NCBI GenBank assembly: GCA_017524545.1
Contig: JAFXVN010000028.1
Coordinates: 1 to 64,000 of the forward strand
Source of the DNA: Bacteroidaceae bacterium
GTDB lineage: Bacteria > Bacteroidota > Bacteroidia > Bacteroidales > Bacteroidaceae
Direction: 5' to 3'
DNA length: 64,000 nucleotides
Shown: positions 7,894 to 16,001 of the stretch, piece by piece
Numbering within the stretch: the first letter of the stretch is position 1
Layout of the letters: every line of letters begins with the position of its first letter
Program-made: the position numbers and the translations under genes
The notes under the pieces: generated by a model
Told to the model about the DNA's origin: nothing
The model's input: the letters and a program-made list of their open reading frames with translations, nothing else
The model's database searches: none

Positions 7894-10341
7894 ATGAATA
7901 ACAGATTCTTTATTGCAGCAATTTTGAATGCTGCTATAGTATTGCCTGCACATTCGCAGTGCATCCCTCGTGACGAGAAAGTGGAGGCTCAGGTCGAGGC
8001 TCTGCTCTCCAAGATGACCCTCCGCGACAAGGTCGGGCAGATGTGTGAACTGGCTATCGACAAAGTTGCCCAAAGTTCGAGCGACGGAAACGTGAAGGAC
8101 AACAATTCCTCACGCTCCCTCGCTGGCGGTATGCTCTCGGCAGAGGCTGTGGATGAGGTGTTTGGCAGGTACCGCGTAGGCTCCATTCTGAATGTTCCTC
8201 TTGGTGTGGCACAGACACCCGAGAAGTGGGCTGAGGTGATTCGCACCCTCAACGAGGCTTCTATGGCGCAGTGTGGCGTGCCCGAAATCTATGGCGTGGA
8301 CCAGATACATGGTGCCAGCTACACTTGGGGCGCAACGCTCTTCCCGCAGGAAGTGGGGCAGGGTGCCAGCTTCAATGCTGCCATCCCGCGCCGCATCGGC
8401 GAGATTACGGCCTACGAGAGCCGTGCCTGTCTCATCCCCTGGGTGTATTCTCCCGTGATGGATGTGGCGCGCAGTCCGCTCTGGCCCCGCATGTGGGAAA
8501 GCTTCGGCGAAGACGTGCTGCTCAATGGCATCATGGCTTCCGAGATGACGCGCGGTCTTCAGGGGGACGACCCTAACCATGTAGGAATGAACAATGTGGC
8601 AGCCTGCCTGAAGCACTATCTGGCATACGGTGCTGCCGTCAGCGGCAAAGACCGTACTCCCTCCTGCGTCACCTATCGCGAGATGATGGAGAAGTACTTC
8701 CAGCCTTTCCGCATGTGCTGCGAGGCTGGTGCGTTGAGCCTCATGGTCAATTCTGCCAACAACAACGGCGTGCCTTTCCATGCCAACCGCCGACTGCTCA
8801 CCGAGTGGCTCAAAGAAGGTCTTGACTGGGACGGCATGATTGTCACCGACTGGGCCGACATCGACAACATCTGGAAGCGCGACCATGTGGCTGCCAATAA
8901 GAAGGATGCCATCGCAATGGCCATCATCGCAGGTATCGACATGACGATGGACCCCTATTCCACCGACTTCTGCGACCTGCTCGAGGAGCTGGTGCAGGAA
9001 GGCCGCGTGCCGATGTCGCGCATCGACGATGCCGTGCGCCGCATCCTTAGGCTGAAAATCCGTGTAGGCCTGATGGACCGCAACACGTGGGACATCCCCT
9101 GTAGCGCTCCCGCTAAGGGGAGAAAAAAGAAAATGGTAAATGGTAAATGGTCAATGGTAAATGAGAGATATTCCGACTTTGGCAGCGAAAAGTTTGCTCG
9201 CGAGGCAGTCAGCATGGCCGAGGAGTGCATGGTTCTGCTGAAGAACGAGCAGTCGGTTCTGCCCTTGAAGCAAGGCACAAAGCTCTTCGTCTGCGGCCCC
9301 AACGCCAACAGCTTCCGCGCCATGAACGGCGGCTGGACCTATACTTGGCAGGGTAACAAGACCAACGAGATTGCCACGGAGATTGGCAAGTACCATACTT
9401 TCCTCGGTGCTTTGGAACAGAAGTTCGGCAAGGAGAACGTCACTTATAGCGAGATGGTGCGCTACGATGATAACGACTTCCGTATCGACCATAAGGTGAG
9501 CGATGCCGCCAGCGTGAAGGGTCAGATTGCCGCAGCCGATGTCATCGTAGCCATCGTGGGCGAGAACTCCTATACCGAGACCCCCGGCAACATCGACGAC
9601 CTCAACCTCTCGCAAAATCAGCAGGAGATGGTGAAGTCGCTCGCCAGCTTCGGAAAGCCCATCGTGCTCGTGCTCAACGAAGGTCGTCCTCGCATCATCA
9701 GCGAGGTAGAGCCGCTGGCAAAGGCTGTGGTTCATACCTTCCTGCCCGGCAACTATGGCGGCGATGCCTTGGCCAACCTCCTTTCGGGCGAAGCCAACTT
9801 CTCTGGCCGTATGCCCTACACCTATCCCAAGTTCCACGGCTCGTTCATCACATACGACTGCAAGCCCTGCGAGTATGTCGAGACGATGGCGGGTGCCTAC
9901 AACTACGACGCCAACACCACTGTGCAGTGGACTTTCGGCTCGGGTCTCTCCTATTCCGAGGTGAAGTACAGCAACCTGAAGGCCTCCCCCAACCCCTCCA
10001 AAGGAGGGGGGAACCATCAGGGCATGACTCCCTCTCCTTTGGAGAGGGACGGGGAGAGGCTTCTAACTTTTACCGTGGATGTGACGAACCAGTCCGACCG
10101 TAGCGTAAAGGAGCCGGTGCTTCTCTTTATCTCCGACCTTGTGGCTTCGCTCACGCCCGACGTGAAGCGCCTGCGTGCCTTCACCAAGGTGGAGCTTGCG
10201 CCCCACGAGACCAAGACCGTCACCCTCACCGTTCGTGCCTCCGACCTCGCTTTTGTGAACGAGGACATGCAATGGGTGCTTGAACCCGGCCAGTTCCGTG
10301 CCGCCGTCGGCAACCAGCGCGTGGAGTTCACGATAGAATAA
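7894..10341 (+). CDS. Secreted GH3 beta-glucosidase
   Basis: 815 residues from this ATG, which is followed at once by a clean signal peptide (NRFFIAAILNAAIVLPAHSQC). That is why I place the start here rather than at 7372. GH3 signatures: KMTLRDKVGQMCELAI, EIYGVDQIHGASYT, YSPVMDVARSPLWPRMWES, and the nucleophile region GMIVTDWADIDNIW (Asp). The C-terminal domain has VLLKNEQSVLPLK and FGSGLSYSEV, and a fibronectin-III-like tail ends the protein. Two foreign-looking in-frame inserts are visible: heptamer repeats near 9132 (peptide VNGKWSMVN) and a palindromic pair near 9993. Works with the upstream GH3 enzyme in periplasmic oligosaccharide breakdown. Confidence 0.88.
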   Translation: MNNRFFIAAILNAAIVLPAHSQCIPRDEKVEAQVEALLSKMTLRDKVGQMCELAIDKVAQSSSDGNVKDNNSSRSLAGGMLSAEAVDEVFGRYRVGSILNVPLGVAQTPEKWAEVIRTLNEASMAQCGVPEIYGVDQIHGASYTWGATLFPQEVGQGASFNAAIPRRIGEITAYESRACLIPWVYSPVMDVARSPLWPRMWESFGEDVLLNGIMASEMTRGLQGDDPNHVGMNNVAACLKHYLAYGAAVSGKDRTPSCVTYREMMEKYFQPFRMCCEAGALSLMVNSANNNGVPFHANRRLLTEWLKEGLDWDGMIVTDWADIDNIWKRDHVAANKKDAIAMAIIAGIDMTMDPYSTDFCDLLEELVQEGRVPMSRIDDAVRRILRLKIRVGLMDRNTWDIPCSAPAKGRKKKMVNGKWSMVNERYSDFGSEKFAREAVSMAEECMVLLKNEQSVLPLKQGTKLFVCGPNANSFRAMNGGWTYTWQGNKTNEIATEIGKYHTFLGALEQKFGKENVTYSEMVRYDDNDFRIDHKVSDAASVKGQIAAADVIVAIVGENSYTETPGNIDDLNLSQNQQEMVKSLASFGKPIVLVLNEGRPRIISEVEPLAKAVVHTFLPGNYGGDALANLLSGEANFSGRMPYTYPKFHGSFITYDCKPCEYVETMAGAYNYDANTTVQWTFGSGLSYSEVKYSNLKASPNPSKGGGNHQGMTPSPLERDGERLLTFTVDVTNQSDRSVKEPVLLFISDLVASLTPDVKRLRAFTKVELAPHETKTVTLTVRASDLAFVNEDMQWVLEPGQFRAAVGNQRVEFTIE
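9132..9159 (+). repeat. Heptamer tandem repeat inside the second GH3 gene
   Basis: Four 7-bp units (aatggta, aatggta, aatggtc, aatggta) lie in frame and encode part of an extra loop between the two GH3 domains. Related heptamers are at 7345 and 10505. Confidence 0.7.
9993..10048. repeat. Two in-frame palindromic repeats in the second GH3 gene
   Basis: Palindromes CCCCTCC-aa-aGGAGGGG (about 9993-10008) and CCCTCTCC-ttt-GGAGAGGG (10030-10048) encode a Pro/Ser/Gly-rich spacer just before the fibronectin-III-like tail. Confidence 0.7.
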
Positions 10342-10380
10342 AAAAAAGGCAACCCAAGACAGAAATGTCATTGGATTGCC
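10341..10380 (-). terminator. Rho-independent terminator of the initiator tRNA
   Basis: Read on the - strand, GGCAATCCAA pairs imperfectly with TTGGGTTGCC and the hairpin is followed by seven T residues. It lies just downstream of the tRNA. Confidence 0.65.
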
Positions 10381-10392
10381 CTACCACCCTTG

Positions 10393-10465
10393 TTGCGGGA
10401 GTCCGACTCGAACGAACGACCTCCAGGTTATGAGCCTGGCGAGCTACCAACTGCTCCACCCCGCG
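10393..10465 (-). tRNA. Initiator tRNA-fMet (CAT)
   Basis: 73 nt, 3' CCA not encoded. Acceptor strand CGCGGGG pairs with TCCCGC, leaving the C1:A72 mismatch typical of initiators. The D arm has GGAGCAGTTGGTAGCTC, the anticodon loop is CTCATAA with the anticodon at 10430-10432, and the T arm has GTTCGAGTC. It has its own promoter box and terminator. Confidence 0.93.
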
Positions 10466-10483
10466 ATGTTTCGTTTTGCGGTG

Positions 10484-10491
10484 CAAAGGTA
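10484..10491 (-). promoter_or_regulatory. Promoter box of the initiator tRNA
   Basis: Reads TACCTTTG on the - strand, 19 bp before the mature 5' end of the tRNA. A T-rich heptamer repeat lies directly upstream. Confidence 0.6.
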
Positions 10492-10504
10492 CGAAGAAAA
10501 GTTT

Positions 10505-10525
10505 AAAGTTGAAAGTTGAAAGTTG
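10505..10525. repeat. Heptamer tandem repeat (AAAGTTG x3)
   Basis: Three perfect 7-bp units upstream of the tRNA promoter. On the - strand they read CAACTTT and so form a T-rich tract just behind the promoter. Confidence 0.75.
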
Positions 10526-10628
10526 AAAATTATTTGTTTTCGTTTGCTTTTTCTTCGTTTCCTGCACAAAACAGGGCTGTTTGAGCATTTTTAACACGCA
10601 AGAATTGCACAAATCAACGAAAATGTGC

Positions 10629-10636
10629 TATCTTTG
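10629..10636 (+). promoter_or_regulatory. Promoter box of the TetR-fabG pair
   Basis: TATCTTTG on the + strand, ending 8 bp before the TetR start codon, so the transcript would start almost at the ATG. Confidence 0.5.
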
Positions 10637-10644
10637 CAAGCGAA

Positions 10645-11253
10645 ATGGCAGTAGTAAAGACACGAATCAAACTTGTGGATGTGGCGCGGCAGCTGTTCGC
10701 CAAGAACGGACTGGAGAACACCACGATGAACGACATTGCCCAGGCTTCGGGCAAAGGCCGGCGCACACTCTATACCTATTTCAAGAGCAAGGAAGAGATT
10801 TACTGGGCTGTCATAGAGGGCGAGCTGGAACGCATCAACGAGAAGATGAACGATGTGGCGGCACAGCAGATGGAACCCGAAGACAAACTGGTGGAGGTCA
10901 TCTACACGCACTTGAACATGATTAAGGAGGCTGTGCAGCGTAACGGCAACCTCCGGGCCGAGTTCTTCCGCAACATCATCATGGTGGAGAAGGTGCGCAA
11001 GAACTTCGACCGCAACGAGCAACGCCTTTTTGCCGCTATCATGGCCGAGGGCGTGCAGCAGGGGCGCTTCGAGATAGACAGCATCCCGCTCTGCTCGGAC
11101 ATCCTGCACTACTGCATCAAGGGATTAGAGATACCTTATATATATGGTCGTCTGGCCGACGGTATGCCACAGGGCATGAGCCGGGGCATCGTGCAGAAAC
11201 TCATCCACAAGGCCCTGACCCGCCAGGACAGGCACCTGAGCAGATACCTGTAG
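10645..11253 (+). CDS. TetR/AcrR-family transcriptional regulator
   Basis: 202 residues. The N-terminal helix-turn-helix is clear: KLVDVARQLFAKNGLENTTMNDIAQASGKGRRTLYTYFKSKEEI. The rest is a helical ligand/dimer domain. It precedes fabG by 22 bp on the same strand, so it may control its own operon or lipid synthesis; that role is inferred. The only start fits next to a promoter box that would give a nearly leaderless transcript. Confidence 0.9.
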   Translation: MAVVKTRIKLVDVARQLFAKNGLENTTMNDIAQASGKGRRTLYTYFKSKEEIYWAVIEGELERINEKMNDVAAQQMEPEDKLVEVIYTHLNMIKEAVQRNGNLRAEFFRNIIMVEKVRKNFDRNEQRLFAAIMAEGVQQGRFEIDSIPLCSDILHYCIKGLEIPYIYGRLADGMPQGMSRGIVQKLIHKALTRQDRHLSRYL

Positions 11254-11275
11254 ATAGTTAATAAGCAAAGAAATC

Positions 11276-12034
11276 ATGAAACTACTTGAAAGAAAAACCG
11301 CACTCATCACGGGTGCAGCAAGGGGCATCGGCAAGGCCATCGCCCTAAAGTTTGCCTCTGAAGGCGCTAACATAGCATTCACCGACCTGGTGCTCAACGA
11401 CGAAATGGCTGCCGGACTGGAGGCTACCCGCAAGGAGATTGAGGCCGTTGGTGTGACTTGCCGCGCTTATGCGGGCAATGCGGCCGACTTCGCAGCCACG
11501 GAAGAGGTGGTGAAGCAGATAAAGGAGGATTTCGGCACCATAGACATCCTCGTGAACAACGCTGGCATCACGAAGGACGGACTCATGCTCCGCATGACCG
11601 AGCAGCAGTGGGATGCTGTCATCAACGTCAACCTGAAGAGCACCTTCAACTTCACCCATGCCTGCGTGCCTATTATGATGCGTCAGCGCGGCGGTAGCAT
11701 CATCAATATGGCGAGCGTCGTGGGTGTGCACGGCAATGCTGGTCAGGCCAACTATGCCGCCTCCAAGGCAGGCATGATAGCTCTTGCCAAGAGCATTGCT
11801 CAAGAAATGGGACCAAAGGGCATCCGCGCCAATGCCATTGCCCCGGGCTTCATCGAGACAGCCATGACCGCACAGCTCAGTGAAGAGATTCGCGAGGAGT
11901 GGAAGAAGAAGATACCTCTGCGTCGCGGCGGACAGGTGGAGGACATTGCCAACGTAGCCACCTTCCTTGCCAGCGACATGAGTAGCTACGTCAGCGGCCA
12001 GGTCATCCAGGTGGATGGCGGCATGAATATGTGA
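11276..12034 (+). CDS. fabG: 3-oxoacyl-[acyl-carrier-protein] reductase
   Basis: 252 residues, the usual length for this SDR enzyme. Motifs: the NADPH-binding ALITGAARGIGKAIA near the N-terminus, DILVNNAGITKDGL, the catalytic Ser in INMASVVGVHGNAGQ and Tyr-Lys in NYAASKAG, then IRANAIAPGFIETAMT and the closing QVIQVDGGMNM. It reduces 3-ketoacyl-ACP in fatty acid elongation in the cytoplasm. It is the last clear host gene before the phage; its stop is 201 bp before the integrase. Confidence 0.92.
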   Translation: MKLLERKTALITGAARGIGKAIALKFASEGANIAFTDLVLNDEMAAGLEATRKEIEAVGVTCRAYAGNAADFAATEEVVKQIKEDFGTIDILVNNAGITKDGLMLRMTEQQWDAVINVNLKSTFNFTHACVPIMMRQRGGSIINMASVVGVHGNAGQANYAASKAGMIALAKSIAQEMGPKGIRANAIAPGFIETAMTAQLSEEIREEWKKKIPLRRGGQVEDIANVATFLASDMSSYVSGQVIQVDGGMNM

Positions 12035-12070
12035 TGCAGGTACTCTACGAGGATAATCATTATTATTTCT

Positions 12071-12116
12071 GCAAGTCGTTGTGTGACAGCCAACATATTG
12101 TTACACAGCGACTTGC
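12071..12116. repeat. 14-bp inverted repeat between fabG and the integrase
   Basis: GCAAGTCGTTGTGT pairs with ACACAGCGACTTGC (one G:T) around an 18-nt loop. There is no T run after it. It may be a fabG 3' hairpin or part of the left attachment site. Confidence 0.5.
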
Positions 12117-12151
12117 GACGTTAAATAAGATGTACTTATACATCACAATCT

Positions 12152-12221
12152 GTTGTCGGAGTGTTGTCGGACACACAATAAGGGGATAACCCGAACCGTT
12201 TTGTTGTCGAAAAGTTGTCGG
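12152..12221 (+). promoter_or_regulatory. Four GTTGTCG repeats upstream of the integrase, possible arm sites
   Basis: GTTGTCGG at 12152 and 12163 and GTTGTCG(A/G) at 12203 and 12214 form two pairs, each with an exact 11-bp period. They lie just before the integrase start. Such arm-type repeats are bound by tyrosine integrases or their repressors in other systems; the role here is inferred. Confidence 0.5.
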
Positions 12222-12235
12222 AAAATTACACCTAA

Positions 12236-13465
12236 ATGAAACTGAAAGTCACCATACTGCCAGCCAAGATTCTAACGGACGGAACACACCGTATTCGTAT
12301 CGCCATGTCGCACCGTGGGAATACCAGGTACTTCATGACGCGCTTTGTCGTTCCTTCACCAAAGAACGTGTCCGGCGGTCAAGTGATTGGCGTACCAAAT
12401 GCCAACTACATGAACCAACGTCTTCTCCAGAAGATGACCGAGATTTACAAAGTGTACGACCAACTTGAGGACGCAGACTATTACACCTGCTCACAGCTGC
12501 TTGCAATCATCGAGGACAAAATAAAAGGTGGAGAGCCTAAGACGCTCTTCTCAATTATTGAAGAGTTTGGTGAAAACAAGAAGCACGGCGTTTCGCCTGG
12601 CACCATGCGCATATTCAGTTTTGCAGTCAAGAAGTTCCGTGAGTTTTTTGCCCCTAACTATTTTCTCAAGCACCTTGACTCCCAAACCCTCTATGCTTTT
12701 CGTGACTTCATGACAAAGAGCGGTCAGAACAATTCCACACAAAGCATATACTTCCAAATGCTGCGTGAAGTCGTGAACTATGCTATCAAGCACAAATATG
12801 TCGAGTACGAAAGAAGTCCTTTTGCCGATTTCGAGGAACCGAAGTCACTCTCTCGGAACGTGGCCGTCTCTATTGAGGAACTACGTACCATACGAGACAA
12901 GGAGTTTACCGGAAAACACGCCGCACACAAAAGCTTCGTCCGTGACCTCTTCATGCTATCCTTCTACATGTGTGGGATGAACCTTGTTGATTTGCTGCGA
13001 ATGGACTACTCTGGCGAATACGTCCACTTCCTGCGAAAGAAAACTGAACTGCGCAGATCGGACGAAGCTGCTACTGAATTTACCATACAGCCAGAGGCTC
13101 GTGCCATTCTCGACCGTATCTATAGGGACGGCAGCTTTGTTTTCAAGGGGAAGCCAAAGACAAAGACTGGCTACAACTCCATGCTTAACCGATTCGTCCC
13201 GAAAGTGGCAGAAGATTGTGGCATCAAAAGACGCTTTATCTTCTACTCTGCCAGAAAGACCTTTGCCCAGCTCGCTAACGAACTTATGATAAAAGACAGC
13301 ATCGTCGAGTATTGCATCGGCGACGCTGTATCGAATGACAGAAGGGTTATCGGCTCCTATATTCGGGTGAACAAAAGAATGGCTGACTACGCTGTGCGGA
13401 AAGTCTTTGATGCTGTGGCTTCAGACAAAAGCGTTGATGAAATCCTCGGGGATTTGGGACTCTGA
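12236..13465 (+). CDS. int: Phage tyrosine integrase
   Basis: 409 residues. An arm-binding N-terminal part (about 1-85) and a SAM-like core-binding domain (about 100-200, TLFSIIEEF...RIFSFAVKKFREFF, DFMTKSGQNNSTQSIYFQML) precede the catalytic domain: FMLSFYMCGMNLVDLLRM, then FYSARKTFAQLANEL (the second Arg; the canonical HxxR His is Tyr, as in many Bacteroidetes members) and the Tyr nucleophile in RRVIGSYI. It is the only + strand gene of the phage and lies at its left end, facing away from fabG. The stop is 1 bp from the stop of the next convergent gene. Confidence 0.92.
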   Translation: MKLKVTILPAKILTDGTHRIRIAMSHRGNTRYFMTRFVVPSPKNVSGGQVIGVPNANYMNQRLLQKMTEIYKVYDQLEDADYYTCSQLLAIIEDKIKGGEPKTLFSIIEEFGENKKHGVSPGTMRIFSFAVKKFREFFAPNYFLKHLDSQTLYAFRDFMTKSGQNNSTQSIYFQMLREVVNYAIKHKYVEYERSPFADFEEPKSLSRNVAVSIEELRTIRDKEFTGKHAAHKSFVRDLFMLSFYMCGMNLVDLLRMDYSGEYVHFLRKKTELRRSDEAATEFTIQPEARAILDRIYRDGSFVFKGKPKTKTGYNSMLNRFVPKVAEDCGIKRRFIFYSARKTFAQLANELMIKDSIVEYCIGDAVSNDRRVIGSYIRVNKRMADYAVRKVFDAVASDKSVDEILGDLGL

Positions 13466-13466
13466 T

Positions 13467-13973
13467 TTACCTTACTGGCTCTGTTCCGCTCTTGCCAATT
13501 ACTGCAGGCCCTGTGGCTATTATCGTACCGTCCTCTTGAACCAAAGGCCATTCCCTCGGGTGTGAGTCTATAAAATCCGCTGCACGGTCCATACATTTCG
13601 TCATAAAAATCATTTTCTCCATGCTTTTATTGGTTGGAAGCTGTGTACCCTTTGGATAATGCCAGCGAAGAACTTTCAACGCTTTCCCATTCAATACGTC
13701 ATGAACGCATAAATAATCCTCGTCGTCGTCTGTCTTTTCTGCCCAGCCTTCCCACTTTGCACGAGTTCCGTCATTTTTGATTGCTGCAGATACAGCGGAA
13801 ACATATACTGCAAGCGTAATACGAGAATCTTCTGTCACGACCTTACAGGGAATAGAGGTAAACACATGATTGGGGTATATGCCCCATTCTTGGTTGCATA
13901 ATGGCAAATCATCACCAGTCTCTATCCAAGGAATTCCGTCAACGTAGTCTGTATGAAGTGTTATCTTATCCAT
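13467..13973 (-). CDS. Hypothetical phage protein
   Basis: 168 residues, not recognised. Start at MDKITLHTD chosen because its ATG overlaps the stop of the upstream membrane-protein gene by 13 bp, suggesting coupled translation. It contains many Asp and Trp residues (KWEGWAEKTDDDEDYLCVHD), a pattern seen in small phage proteins of Bacteroidales. Last gene of the leftmost phage operon. Confidence 0.6.
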   Translation of the reverse strand: MDKITLHTDYVDGIPWIETGDDLPLCNQEWGIYPNHVFTSIPCKVVTEDSRITLAVYVSAVSAAIKNDGTRAKWEGWAEKTDDDEDYLCVHDVLNGKALKVLRWHYPKGTQLPTNKSMEKMIFMTKCMDRAADFIDSHPREWPLVQEDGTIIATGPAVIGKSGTEPVR

Positions 13974-14224
13974 AACATAATAATTGAGATTATCCCACAT
14001 ACAAAAATGGCATACACGGCTCCCACAAGCCATTTCCTCAAAGCTGATTTCTCTCTCAATGATAGTTCCTCTTTTGAATATGGACCTACCGCTTTACCCA
14101 GCAATCCCATATACTCACCAGCCTTCAATAATGTTTCTGCAGACACGGAGCACGAACTGCCTATTATAGAAATGGCTTCTGCTATGGTTTCTGTCTGGTT
14201 GAAATTGTTGTCTGTCGTTTTCAT
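13961..14224 (-). CDS. Small membrane protein
   Basis: 87 residues with one C-terminal membrane segment (WLVGAVYAIFVCGIISIIMLW) and a soluble N-terminus. Function unknown. Its 3' end overlaps the next gene. Confidence 0.6.
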   Translation of the reverse strand: MKTTDNNFNQTETIAEAISIIGSSCSVSAETLLKAGEYMGLLGKAVGPYSKEELSLREKSALRKWLVGAVYAIFVCGIISIIMLWIR

Positions 14225-14274
14225 AGCGCAAATATACAGCTTTTTGTTGAATATATGATAATTTTCATCCTTTC

Positions 14275-14535
14275 TTATGTTTCTTCTTGCTCATTGTCGT
14301 TAATCTCGTATCTGTTACTTGGGTTTCTGTCCTCAATCCTGCATTTCAGATAGCTGTCGTACTGTTCCTCGCTATTGCACTCTACCAAATTGCAGTAGTC
14401 GTATGGCGAGTACCGTTCCATCTGGAAGCGTGTTTCGTTTATTTCGGACACCTTGCGCTTTCCATATTTAGTTAGGTGGATAACGCCGCCTTCATCCCAT
14501 TCTTCAGTGAAGAACCATTTATATCTTCTTGACAT
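14275..14535 (-). CDS. Hypothetical phage protein
   Basis: 86 residues, acidic, rich in Tyr and Asn, no recognised domain. It lies in the operon led by the YodL-like gene. Confidence 0.55.
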   Translation of the reverse strand: MSRRYKWFFTEEWDEGGVIHLTKYGKRKVSEINETRFQMERYSPYDYCNLVECNSEEQYDSYLKCRIEDRNPSNRYEINDNEQEET

Positions 14536-14546
14536 GGCCGTAATGT

Positions 14547-14792
14547 TTATAAGTCCAAATCATAGTTCTCTTCGCTGAGGGCCAGCATGACCTCCTTCGG
14601 CAGCTCAAAGCATCCGTCATAGTCAATCACCGTGCAGCCGTCCAAGACATAGCCCCCACTGGTGTACGTATCTTCATCGTCGCCCTTCTGGTACTCCCAA
14701 GTTTGCTCCGATGGCGTGATTCCAACCCACACGTCGTTATCAAAATAGGTGTTGTGTATGGCACCCTCGATATTCCTGCTTGTAATACTCAT
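14547..14792 (-). CDS. Hypothetical phage protein
   Basis: 81 residues from the internal ATG (MSITSRNIEG), which avoids overlapping the upstream gene by more than a few bases; a longer frame begins at 14846. Acidic (EYQKGDDEDTYTSGGY). No recognised domain. Confidence 0.55.
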   Translation of the reverse strand: MSITSRNIEGAIHNTYFDNDVWVGITPSEQTWEYQKGDDEDTYTSGGYVLDGCTVIDYDGCFELPKEVMLALSEENYDLDL

Positions 14793-14809
14793 GGCTGACT
14801 CCTTCCTGG

Positions 14810-15322
14810 TTAGTACATCTTCTGAACGAGCATCCTGTTTCCCCATTCGTTGACGTATGAGAATACTCTTTCCGACGGCTCACATGCCAGTGTCACCCTT
14901 GACTTCTTTCTCTCATAGTAGGCATTGGCTTCGTCCTCTGTCTTGAAGTTCTTGCGCTCACGCTTCATTGTGCGCTCGTTGAAAATCAAGATTGTCTTCG
15001 GGGTGTTGGGCTTGAACTTGACTTCCACATATCCGATACCGTTCACATAGTAGTACTTGCCGTCCATAACGATAATGTCAGACACCGACAGGCTGTGACC
15101 TTTGTAGTCCTCCGGCTTCCTTCCGACGTTGAGCTTTACGAAAATGGCATCCAGTGTCTCGGCTGTGTTTTCGGCTTCTTCGATGTCGCCTTCATAGACT
15201 TTCTTGTACATGTCGAGAGTCAGAGTGATACCCATTTTCTTGACCAGCTCGTAGCTGCTGAACATGATGTAACGTGCATTGGCCGTTTCTTCGTTCACCT
15301 GTAAGACTGAATAGTGCTTCAT
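14810..15322 (-). CDS. YodL-like domain protein
   Basis: 170 residues. The middle part (NVGRKPEDYKGHSLSVSDII, followed by a YYYVNGIGYVEV strand) matches the YodL-type signature KGHSLSVSDV found in proteins of mobile elements and phages. The function of that family is unknown. First gene after promoter element 15350-15404. Confidence 0.6.
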   Translation of the reverse strand: MKHYSVLQVNEETANARYIMFSSYELVKKMGITLTLDMYKKVYEGDIEEAENTAETLDAIFVKLNVGRKPEDYKGHSLSVSDIIVMDGKYYYVNGIGYVEVKFKPNTPKTILIFNERTMKRERKNFKTEDEANAYYERKKSRVTLACEPSERVFSYVNEWGNRMLVQKMY

Positions 15323-15349
15323 AATTGCTTGAGTTTTGAATAGTGAATA

Positions 15350-15404
15350 CTTATCTTATTTGCTACTACAAAGGTACACATTTATTATCAAATATACAAA
15401 TTTA
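15350..15404 (-). promoter_or_regulatory. Repeated phage promoter/operator, copy 1
   Basis: Contains TTATCTTATTTGC and TTATCAAATATAC, 34 bp apart, around a TACCTTTG box (- strand). Drives the YodL-like operon. Confidence 0.75.
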
Positions 15405-15440
15405 TAGGCATGTTTTTTCAAAGAATTTTCAAATAATTTA

Positions 15441-15457
15441 GGGGGCTGCACACCCCC
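15441..15457 (-). terminator. Candidate terminator
   Basis: GGGGG-tgtgcag-CCCCC type hairpin just downstream of the 15462-16418 operon, followed by an A+T-rich but imperfect T tract. Confidence 0.45.
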
Positions 15458-15461
15458 AAAA

Positions 15462-15695
15462 TTACTTATCCACTATCTCCTGTAGCGACGATATGATGTC
15501 ATCTAAATCACTCGCTGCACTATCCAGCTCGTCGATGTTCTCACTCATTGTCTGGCCTCGTTCGCTTTCATGTAGGCTCTCTGGCATACAGTCTAACATT
15601 TCCTGCTCTTCGTCGCGGACGCTCTCGATTTCCATTTTCTGCTCTTCCAGCTTTCCGATGATGTCTTCCAGCCATTTCCTTCTTGCCTTGTTCAT
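15462..15695 (-). CDS. Small coiled-coil protein
   Basis: 77 residues, almost all acidic helix (WLEDIIGKLEEQKMEIES, NIDELDSAASDLDDIISSL). Similar small proteins are common in Bacteroidales mobile elements. No function assigned. Confidence 0.6.
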   Translation of the reverse strand: MNKARRKWLEDIIGKLEEQKMEIESVRDEEQEMLDCMPESLHESERGQTMSENIDELDSAASDLDDIISSLQEIVDK

Positions 15696-15707
15696 AATGA
15701 TGTGCTT

Positions 15708-15956
15708 TTAGTTATTCCACGCTTTTTCGATTCTCTGCTCCATCCAGGCGATTAGGGCCTCACCGTCTTTAAGGGCTTTCTGTGGCACCTTGACTTTTCT
15801 GGAGCACTCTCCTATAATGCGGACATAATCGCCGATGAAGTGAAGCTCCACGACCTTCTCTTTTGCCAGCTTGCTAATACGTCCACACTCGGGTATGATT
15901 CTTCCCTGTACCAGTGGTGCTACAACGGCATCCACTCTTATTGTTAAGTTCTGCAT
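15708..15956 (-). CDS. Hypothetical phage protein
   Basis: 82 residues with alternating hydrophobic strands and a C-terminal helix. Not recognised. Middle gene of a three-gene operon. Confidence 0.55.
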   Translation of the reverse strand: MQNLTIRVDAVVAPLVQGRIIPECGRISKLAKEKVVELHFIGDYVRIIGECSRKVKVPQKALKDGEALIAWMEQRIEKAWNN

Positions 15957-16001
15957 TGTTTCTGATATTGTGGGCGGCTGGTTAGACCGCCCATGACCTT
16001 G

